Shown piece by piece: positions 6,582 through 12,331 of a stretch of 12,331 bases of DNA (its first letter is position 1; each line of letters begins with the position of its first letter). The position numbers and the translations under genes were made by a program. Location of the stretch: assembly GCA_023422555.1 (NCBI GenBank), contig JAFAGQ010000226.1, positions 1 through 12,331 on the forward strand, given 5' to 3'. The DNA is from Pseudomonadota bacterium (GTDB taxonomy: Bacteria; Pseudomonadota; Gammaproteobacteria; Burkholderiales; Burkholderiaceae_B). The notes beneath the pieces are model-generated. The model ran no database searches. It was not told the origin of the DNA and worked only from the letters and a program-made list of their open reading frames with translations.

Positions 6582-8295
6582 GTCACAAGGGCTTCGCACC
6601 GTGCTGGTTGCTGCCGGTTTTACCACCATTCTGGCCGGATGCGCCAGCGGACCGCATCAGTCCCCGGACAATGCGGTTCGCGCCTGCAGTGATCTCAACG
6701 GCGCGACCGTACCTGAAACTTCCATTGGTCTGCCCACTCGTGGTGCAACCATCACCGCGACTGAGTTTGTTCCTGCTGTTACCAAAGAACCCAAAACCCA
6801 CGGGGGTTATTGCAAGGTACAGGGAGATATTGCCTCTGTGGACCCGCAGGCTCCTGCCATCAAATTTCAACTGAATTTGCCGGCAAACTGGAACGGCAAA
6901 TCGCTGATGATCGGCGGAGGTGGCTATAACGGTATTCCCGCCAAAACCACAGACCTTCTTCCTGCCGGCCCAACAGACAGGCCCGATCCCATCGGTATTG
7001 GTTACGCCACCTATGGCAGCGACTCGGGACATCAGCTCTCTGCTGATCCAAACAATCCCGGTAAGTTCGCCCTGAATGCAGAAGCGCTGCGCAACTTTGC
7101 CTATGAAGCACTCAAGAAAACCCACGACACCTCGCAGAACCTGATTGCCCGCTATTATGGCAAACCATCACAGGTGAAATACTTCGCCGGCGGCTCCACC
7201 GGTGGCCGGGAAGCGCTTGCCGTCGTGCAGAAATGGCCAGAAGATTTCAATGGGGTGATTGCGCTGTACCCGGCCTTTGCGGCCGCATCGCTGGATCTGC
7301 AGTTTGGACGCATTACCCGCGCACTGGCTGCACCGGGTGCCTATCCCAATCTGGAAAAAAGAGCCGTGCTGCTCAAGGCAGGCCTGCAGACATGTGACAA
7401 ACTGGACGGCGCTGAAGATGGCATCGTCAGCAACCAGCGAGAGTGCAATCGCATCTTTGATCCTGCTACTGCGACAGTAGACGGACGACGGTTACGTTGC
7501 GAAGGCGGGCGCGACACGGGTAACCAATGTCTGTCCGACGCGCAAATCCGGGCCATGAAAATATTCAACTCGGATATTGTCTTTCACCCGGCGACTGGCA
7601 GTGGTGAAGTGCGGCATGCCGGATTCAACGCCTGGGGCACAGACCTTGGCCGTCCCGCAGGCGACAGCAAACTGCAGGCCACCATCAATTATCTGAATCT
7701 GGGATCCGTTGCACCGACGTATCCCATGCCAGCGAACCCCGCAGGTAGTCAGAGCGTGCCTTACCACGCCGGCTTCTGGGATCAATGGGTGAAATATTTC
7801 ATCACCCAGGATCCTGGTTACAACAGCTTATCGCTGGATCCAGTCCGCCCAGGCAAATGGCGTCAGCGTATTGACGAACTTACTGTCCTACAGGATGTCA
7901 ACAAGACCGATCTGTCTGCCTTTGCCAATCACGGCGGCAAATTACTTATTGCACATGGCATAGCCGATGGTCTGGTTCCCACCAGGGCGACCGAAGATTA
8001 TGTGCAGCGCGTACGCGCCACAATGGGACCGCAGCAAACCGACGCGTTCATGCGCTATTACGAGATTCCAGGCTATGGCCACGCCGCCAGCACTGTCTTC
8101 AACGCAAGCTGGGATTCTCTGAGCACACTTGAAAACTGGGTAGAAAAAGGCGTCAAGCCCGGCGCACAGGTAGTAGCCGATAGCGTGGGCGTACCCGGCC
8201 GCACGCGCCCATTATGTGAATACCCTGGCTGGCCAAAATACAAAGGCGCCGGCGATATGAATCGGGCTGAATCGTTTTATTGCGTACGTAATTGA
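6571..8295 (+). CDS. Tannase / feruloyl esterase family lipoprotein (alpha/beta hydrolase)
   Basis: A 574-residue protein of the tannase/feruloyl esterase family, which hydrolyses esters of aromatic acids such as gallate or ferulate. GGGAGGGG (6561-6568) precedes ATG 6571. The N-terminus is a type II signal with lipobox LAGC, lipidated at Cys24, so the enzyme is probably membrane-anchored and faces the periplasm or cell exterior. The predicted triad is Ser209 in GGSTGGR, Asp466 in AHGIADGLVP and His504 in GYGHA. The family's calcium-binding lid loop is present (CDKLDGAEDG...C, residues 275-292). The canonical CS-D-HC motif is altered: Gly208 precedes the Ser and Ala505 follows the His, so the disulfide tying the catalytic residues together is missing. 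The preceding gap of 127 bases suggests a separate transcription unit. Substrate unknown. Confidence 0.88.
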   Translation: MPVMSQGLRTVLVAAGFTTILAGCASGPHQSPDNAVRACSDLNGATVPETSIGLPTRGATITATEFVPAVTKEPKTHGGYCKVQGDIASVDPQAPAIKFQLNLPANWNGKSLMIGGGGYNGIPAKTTDLLPAGPTDRPDPIGIGYATYGSDSGHQLSADPNNPGKFALNAEALRNFAYEALKKTHDTSQNLIARYYGKPSQVKYFAGGSTGGREALAVVQKWPEDFNGVIALYPAFAAASLDLQFGRITRALAAPGAYPNLEKRAVLLKAGLQTCDKLDGAEDGIVSNQRECNRIFDPATATVDGRRLRCEGGRDTGNQCLSDAQIRAMKIFNSDIVFHPATGSGEVRHAGFNAWGTDLGRPAGDSKLQATINYLNLGSVAPTYPMPANPAGSQSVPYHAGFWDQWVKYFITQDPGYNSLSLDPVRPGKWRQRIDELTVLQDVNKTDLSAFANHGGKLLIAHGIADGLVPTRATEDYVQRVRATMGPQQTDAFMRYYEIPGYGHAASTVFNASWDSLSTLENWVEKGVKPGAQVVADSVGVPGRTRPLCEYPGWPKYKGAGDMNRAESFYCVRN

Positions 8296-8310
8296 TGACA
8301 AGTTGGAACT

Positions 8311-8343
8311 CCAGCTCACATGGGTAAAAATCGTGTGAGCTGG
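8311..8343. terminator. Perfect 10-bp stem-loop between convergent genes (possible terminator)
   Basis: CCAGCTCACA (8311-8320) and TGTGAGCTGG (8334-8343) pair perfectly around a 13-base loop. The structure lies 15 bases after the tannase stop and 13 bases from the end of the opposing gene. Position suggests a bidirectional terminator. No T-run follows the stem on either strand, so if it terminates transcription it is not a classic intrinsic terminator. Confidence 0.45.
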
Positions 8344-8356
8344 CACGCGCAGAAAC

Positions 8357-8914
8357 TTAGCCGCAAACGAACATTTCGTATCGGTTGACCGTCAGTACAT
8401 CGCTTCTCTGCGACGTTTCACCATAAATTCGAAAAATCCGTTCTGTCGTAAACGGAACCTGGTTCGACTCATTGTTCAGTACCGCTGTTCCGGAGTCTGC
8501 AATATAGGTACTTTGTATCTCCTGCGCTCGTCGGTCTGTCGCAGTGACAACGATCTCTGCATAAAAGTTCCCGGCAGAGTTACCCAGCTTAACCGTATGG
8601 ATCGCCTTGTACTTATCGAAACTGATATTGTCCAGTACGGAAAAGTGAAGGGATTTTTCGCCGGATCCTACCTTTGTGCCCCACACGCGCAACTTAATTG
8701 TTTTGTTGTCGCCTGCAAATGCATTGGCCGGCATGACAAATCTGCCTTTATTTTTTTCTGACACAATCGTAGCAAGCGTGTACCGCCCCGGGATCGCGGT
8801 AGAAAATTCGCCGACTTCACATCCTACCCGTCTCTCGACCTGAGTCATTTTCGGGTTCATGTCTGCTGGCATAGTGATTATTCCAATCGAAAAAGAAATA
8901 CGCACTTTACTCAA
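8357..8914 (-). CDS. Hypothetical protein, probably beta-rich
   Basis: A 185-residue frame that I do not recognise. The longest form starts at TTG 8914, with an in-frame stop 15 bases upstream of it (8930-8932) and no convincing ribosome binding site. ATG 8872 (171 residues, weak GGA nine bases upstream) is an equally plausible start. Alternation of hydrophobic and polar residues (YTLATIVSE, TIKLRVWGT, KSLHFSVLDN, HTVKLG, YAEIVVTATD) and few helix-like stretches suggest an all-beta fold. There are only two cysteines, one near the N-terminus and one next to last, which could form a disulfide if the protein is exported. No signal peptide or membrane segment is visible. It stands alone, convergent with the tannase gene. 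An AT-rich upstream region contains TATATAAC (8968-8975, minus strand), a possible -10. Confidence 0.6.
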   Translation of the reverse strand: MSKVRISFSIGIITMPADMNPKMTQVERRVGCEVGEFSTAIPGRYTLATIVSEKNKGRFVMPANAFAGDNKTIKLRVWGTKVGSGEKSLHFSVLDNISFDKYKAIHTVKLGNSAGNFYAEIVVTATDRRAQEIQSTYIADSGTAVLNNESNQVPFTTERIFRIYGETSQRSDVLTVNRYEMFVCG

Positions 8915-9297
8915 GGTTGGTGCAGCGCGTCATGACCATTAACTCACTTTTTCAACTTTTAAATAATGTTATATATCGCAGCTGCGTCATCATTTCGCAA
9001 TAAGTAATCGAACGCCCAACAAATAAATCAGACTTCGACGATTATCTTGTTTGACTTAATACTGACACCAGAATGAATCAAATGACCGGAAGTAATTAAG
9101 CTATTTTTAAGGGTTAATACTAATATCGTTTACCCTCTCAACGGTTTGTCACACTGAATCCCTATAATGGCGTCCATCTTTAATAAGATCAGAGAAAAAC
9201 AGCAGAATGTTGCGCTGCGTACTCAGTTAAGCAGCTAAGGCTCAGCGTACTTTCTTTATTGTTGAAATTTATTTGTTGCATCCGTAAGGGGATTATT
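8915..9297. other. AT-rich divergent intergenic region
   Basis: This 383-base stretch lies between the divergent hypothetical gene and the GntP-type permease gene and contains no convincing ORF. It should hold promoters for both. Visible items are TATATAAC on the minus strand at 8968-8975, the palindrome GCAGCTGC at 8978-8985, a consensus TATAAT at 9163-9168, a direct repeat GCGTACT (9217-9223 and 9245-9251), and a small GCTGC/GCAGC inverted repeat (9214-9218 and 9231-9235) in the permease leader. No tRNA or other RNA gene was recognised. Confidence 0.6.
9163..9168 (+). promoter_or_regulatory. Possible -10 box (TATAAT) of the permease gene
   Basis: TATAAT is a perfect sigma-70 -10 hexamer about 130 bases before the permease start. 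At 16-18 bases upstream the sequence (AACGGT region) is a poor -35 match. The nearest TTGTCA (9146-9151) is only 11 bases away, which is too close. If used, it probably needs an activator. Weak evidence. Confidence 0.3.
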
Positions 9298-10689
9298 TTG
9301 TTCAGTATGATATCCATCGTGATATCCCTGCTATTGCTGATGTTTCTGGCATACCGGGGATATTCTGTTCTGATTCTTGCACCATTAATGGCCGGTCTGG
9401 CGGTGTTGTTGTCCGGTGACTTCAATCAGATCCTGCCGATTTACACAGAAACCTTCATGCCCGCGCTGGGCAAATACCTGCTGCAGTTCTTTCCGGTGTT
9501 CCTGCTGGGGGCGCTGTTTGGCCAGCTCATGGCCGACTCCGGTGCTGCGGCATCCATTGCCAACTGGATCATGAAGGTGCTGGGTCCAAGACATGCCATC
9601 CTGACCGTGGTTCTGGCCTGCGGCATTCTCACCTATGGCGGCGTCTCGCTGTTTGTGGTTGCCTTTGCCATCTATCCCATTTCTAAAGTCATGTTCTACA
9701 TGGCCGATATCCCTAAGCGACTGGTGCCTGCCGCCATTGCCCTGGGTGCGTTCACTTTTACCATGACCGCGTTGCCAGGCACCCCGGCCATCCAGAACAC
9801 CATCCCAATTCCTTACTATGGCACCAACGCCTTCGCGGCACCCGGGCTGGGCATCATTGGCGGGCTGATCATGTTTGTGCTGGGCATGCTGTGGCTGCTT
9901 GGCCGTGCCCGCAAGGCGAAAGCCGCGGGTGAGGGCTACGGTGACCACAATGATGGGGTGGCCAACGAGGTGATCAGCGACGATCACAATATTTCGTTTG
10001 TGAGCAGCATCATTCCCCTGATTCTGGTGATTGGTGTCAATGCACTGTTCACCTATGGCATTTTCAATGGCATGGACTTTGCCTTTCTGAAAGAGACATT
10101 CCCCGCAATCAACCTGAAAGGCGCGCTGGGTCTGTGGGCCATCATCATTTCACTTGTCGTTGCATGCCTGTGGCTTATCATCGCGCGACTGCGCCACTGG
10201 ACAGACCTGAAAGACACCATCAACAAGGGCGCATACGGCTCTATGCTGCCAATCTTCAATACTGCTTCTGAAGTGGGTTATGGTGCCGTGATTGCCAGCC
10301 TGGCAGGTTTTGCCATTATCAAGGAGTTTGTACTGGGCGTTGCACCGAACAATCCTTTGATTTCGGAAAGTATCGCCATGACCTCGCTGGCTGGCATTAC
10401 CGGCTCATCTTCGGGTGGTTTGAGCATTGCTTTGCAGACTTTGGGTGCCGATTATCTGCGCCTGGCCCAGGAAAACAATATCAGTCCTGAATTGCTGCAT
10501 CGCGTGGCCGTCATGGCCGCTGGCGGTTTTGATACCCTGCCACATTGCGGAGCGATTATCACGCTTCTGGCGATTTGCGGTCTTACACATCGCCAGTCTT
10601 ACCTGAATATTGCGGCAGTTACGATTGTGATACCGCTGATTGCCGTTGCTGCTGTTATCACGCTGGGAACGATGTTCGGGTCGTTTTAA
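9298..10689 (+). CDS. GntP-family permease (gluconate / hydroxy-acid H+ symporter)
   Basis: A 463-residue inner-membrane transporter with about a dozen or more hydrophobic segments throughout. GntP-family signatures include LTYGGVSLFVVAFAIYP, TMTALPGTPAIQNTIP, GITGSSSGGLSIALQTLG near the C-terminus and LPHCGAIITLLAICGLTHRQSY close to the end. Family members import gluconate, related sugar acids, D-serine or 3-hydroxybutyrate-type hydroxy acids. The exact substrate cannot be read here. The start is placed at TTG 9298 because AAGGGGA (9286-9292) lies five bases upstream. ATG 9307 lies 14 bases from that site, and an ATG at 9259 has no RBS. No catabolic enzyme is adjacent, and the gene appears monocistronic and convergent with the capsule gene. 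Confidence 0.88.
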   Translation: MFSMISIVISLLLLMFLAYRGYSVLILAPLMAGLAVLLSGDFNQILPIYTETFMPALGKYLLQFFPVFLLGALFGQLMADSGAAASIANWIMKVLGPRHAILTVVLACGILTYGGVSLFVVAFAIYPISKVMFYMADIPKRLVPAAIALGAFTFTMTALPGTPAIQNTIPIPYYGTNAFAAPGLGIIGGLIMFVLGMLWLLGRARKAKAAGEGYGDHNDGVANEVISDDHNISFVSSIIPLILVIGVNALFTYGIFNGMDFAFLKETFPAINLKGALGLWAIIISLVVACLWLIIARLRHWTDLKDTINKGAYGSMLPIFNTASEVGYGAVIASLAGFAIIKEFVLGVAPNNPLISESIAMTSLAGITGSSSGGLSIALQTLGADYLRLAQENNISPELLHRVAVMAAGGFDTLPHCGAIITLLAICGLTHRQSYLNIAAVTIVIPLIAVAAVITLGTMFGSF

Positions 10690-10783
10690 ACAATAGATAA
10701 ACCGACGAGGTGCTGGGCGGTCCGTAGCACGAGCTGCCCGGATTAAAGTGGCTTTCAACCTCACCGCGCTGACAGCTGCGCAA
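10690..10783. other. Short gap between convergent genes
   Basis: These 94 bases separate the ends of two convergent genes. Only short inverted repeats are visible: GTGCT/AGCAC (10710-10714 and 10726-10730) and GCGCTGACAGCTGCGC (10766-10781). No T-run accompanies either, so no intrinsic terminator can be called with confidence. Confidence 0.35.
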
Positions 10784-12061
10784 TTAGCCGTGGATCTGGC
10801 TGTCTGAATACACTTTGTTTGGACGCGAAGCCGGATCCCGGGTCTGCAGTACACGCCAGTTAAGCCCTGTGGCCGATTTTTGTCTGGGAATTCGCTTGTA
10901 GAAGTTCCCGTTAATCTGAGTGGTGGCAATCAAATAATTCCGGAACGAATTGAAGAGTTGCTCATCCACCTTCTGATCCTGGGCCTCGCGCCAGAATTCA
11001 TCCAGCGTGCCCTGATAGGTGAGCCCCTTGAAGTCGTACATGGCACGCCCGCATACTTTCAAAGGGGAGTTGTGCAGAAGGGCAGATAAACCCACTGTAC
11101 TGTTCACGACAACCGTACCAATGGCATGATCCAACAATGAAGGCAAATGCTGATCATGAATATAGTGCACCCGACCGGACAGGTCATACAGAAATTCCAG
11201 CTGCTGCAGCCAGTTAGAGTAGTCGTTGTAGCCGCGATCCATGGGGTGATGCTTGATGACCAGATGGGTTCCCAATGGGGCGTATTTGGAAAATGACGTT
11301 ACCACAAACCGGATGAACGTTTCTACCGTTGCAAAATCGGAATGTGTGTGAATTTGCGCGTCGTTATAAACCTGCAGGGGTAAAAGAAAATACTGCTTGG
11401 ACATCGTGGTAGTCAGCTTTTTCCCCATGCCTCTCTCGGTAAACCGGTAATAAGCCTTGCGGGTAAAGCTCCGTAACCAGATATAGCCTTCGATAATGTG
11501 CAGTCGGCGGTGGTGGCGGTAGTGCCAGAAGAAGGGCTTCAGCAGAATACTACAGGTAAAATACAGGAAAGCCCAAAGCATCATATAGGGGAAGGCATAG
11601 CCGACTTGTCGCTCCCGCCTTGTGGGAATTCTTTTCTGGCTGTAATAGAAATGGGCTTCGCGTGCTGCGCTGGAGTGGTCGTTTACACCATTTTTTTCAA
11701 GTGTAATAAAGTTGGGACGCACGTATCCCTCTTCAAAAACACCAATTTTTACGCCGTAGCGCGACGCAATCTGATGCGCAACAACATGAATGGGGCGACA
11801 ATCCCCAAACAAAAAAACCACGTCGATATCCAGGTCGTTGAGCAGATTCTCAAAAAAGCGGCGCCACTCGCGCGGGTGCTCCCGAAAGTTGATGGCATCC
11901 CTGCGATTGAACAGCCAATCGCCACCATTAAAGTTCACCGTATGTACAGTAGCCCCCTTGTTTCTAAGATCCGTTGCGAAACGACGGAAAAAGGGACCGA
12001 CCGGCCCTTGCAAAAGCAGAACATTCTTCTCCGCGAATGCTTCAATTCCCTCAATTATCAC
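10784..12061 (-). CDS. Capsule polysaccharide biosynthesis protein, KpsS-like beta-Kdo transferase
   Basis: A 425-residue protein of the Capsule_synth family. KpsS proteins add the first beta-Kdo residue(s) to phosphatidylglycerol, making the lipid anchor of ABC-2-exported capsules on the inner face of the inner membrane. Visible hallmarks are NVLLLQGPVGPFF near the N-terminus (13-25), FEEGYVRPNFITLE (109-122), an HP motif in VIKHHPMDRG (268-277) and VNSTVGLSALL (319-329), which fits the CMP-Kdo site. A hydrophobic stretch followed by basic residues at ~159-186 could attach it to the membrane. The start is GTG 12061. An in-frame stop lies 9 bases upstream and no good RBS is seen, so the start is uncertain. 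E. coli KpsS is ~390 residues. Its usual partner KpsC is not in the window and may lie beyond the right edge. Confidence 0.87.
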   Translation of the reverse strand: MIIEGIEAFAEKNVLLLQGPVGPFFRRFATDLRNKGATVHTVNFNGGDWLFNRRDAINFREHPREWRRFFENLLNDLDIDVVFLFGDCRPIHVVAHQIASRYGVKIGVFEEGYVRPNFITLEKNGVNDHSSAAREAHFYYSQKRIPTRRERQVGYAFPYMMLWAFLYFTCSILLKPFFWHYRHHRRLHIIEGYIWLRSFTRKAYYRFTERGMGKKLTTTMSKQYFLLPLQVYNDAQIHTHSDFATVETFIRFVVTSFSKYAPLGTHLVIKHHPMDRGYNDYSNWLQQLEFLYDLSGRVHYIHDQHLPSLLDHAIGTVVVNSTVGLSALLHNSPLKVCGRAMYDFKGLTYQGTLDEFWREAQDQKVDEQLFNSFRNYLIATTQINGNFYKRIPRQKSATGLNWRVLQTRDPASRPNKVYSDSQIHG

Positions 12062-12331
12062 GATTGTTTATGCGCCGTTTTTAAAGTGAAATGTTCGATC
12101 CACGCATTAAATAATACTATTTCGATTGTGTTTTGGACGATAAGCCACACTTGTGATTGTAACTATTAGTAATTTAAATTAATAGATATTTCGGTTGAAA
12201 TGCTAAAGTCGTTTTAAATCAACAAATTAGATGTAAAAAAAATACAATGTTTCATATAAAAAACGCCCTATGGCATCTGAAATAGCACCAGCATGACTTT
12301 TCATTTTACAATCCATCCACGATTAAGACTT
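12062..12331. other. AT-rich region upstream of the capsule gene
   Basis: A 270-base stretch, clearly richer in A and T than the genes, lies upstream of the minus-strand capsule gene and probably contains its promoter. It includes a 12-bp palindrome TAATTTAAATTA (12170-12181), flanked by CTATTA (12163-12168) and overlapping TAATAG (12180-12185), which could be a regulator site or be due to base composition. No clear -35/-10 pair was found. A 25-codon minus-strand frame (12304 to 12227) is present but weakly supported. Confidence 0.4.

Noticed and set aside
9385..9987. Minus-strand frame of 200 codons opposite the GntP-family gene
   Set aside because: His/Gln-rich low-information translation, antisense to a clear transporter.
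11498..12169. Plus-strand frame of 223 codons opposite the capsule gene
   Set aside because: The opposing strand carries strong KpsS motifs. This frame has no recognisable features.
12227..12304. 25-codon minus-strand frame upstream of the capsule gene (possible leader peptide)
   Set aside because: Only a weak GGA seven bases before the ATG and no supporting features. Short frames are expected by chance in AT-rich DNA.

Overview
The window looks like chromosomal DNA from a Gram-negative bacterium, most likely a betaproteobacterium of the Burkholderiales (Alcaligenaceae-like). The reasons are the moderately high GC genes with AT-rich intergenic gaps, Sec and lipoprotein signal peptides, an ABC-2-type capsule gene, and a tannase-family esterase next to amino-acid/opine-type oxidation genes. 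This assignment is inferred from gene content and no marker gene is present.

Bases 1-6443 form one tightly packed plus-strand operon of seven genes: an ATPase (5' end cut by the window edge), two inner-membrane permeases, a small [2Fe-2S] protein, a FAD/NAD(P)-fold subunit with a C-terminal BFD-type [2Fe-2S] domain, a DAO-type FAD subunit, and a periplasmic binding protein. The transporter is of the PotABCD (spermidine/putrescine) class. The three enzyme genes have the composition and order of HcnABC, octopine/nopaline oxidase and the D-hydroxyproline dehydrogenase complex. Together they suggest an import-and-oxidise pathway for an amino acid, imino acid or opine. The binding protein lacks two residues with which PotD holds polyamines, so the ligand is probably not a polyamine.

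Bases 6444-8295 hold a 7-bp tandem repeat and then a tannase/feruloyl-esterase-family lipoprotein gene. Its leader contains a long inverted repeat that can pair with both the ribosome binding site and the start codon. The enzyme keeps the Ser-Asp-His triad but lacks both cysteines of the usual CS-D-HC disulfide.

Bases 8296-12331 hold four things: a minus-strand gene for an unrecognised, probably beta-rich protein; an AT-rich 380-base gap; a GntP-family permease on the plus strand that probably starts with TTG; and a KpsS-like capsule beta-Kdo transferase gene on the minus strand with an AT-rich upstream region. No RNA genes, CRISPR arrays, transposases or phage genes were seen.
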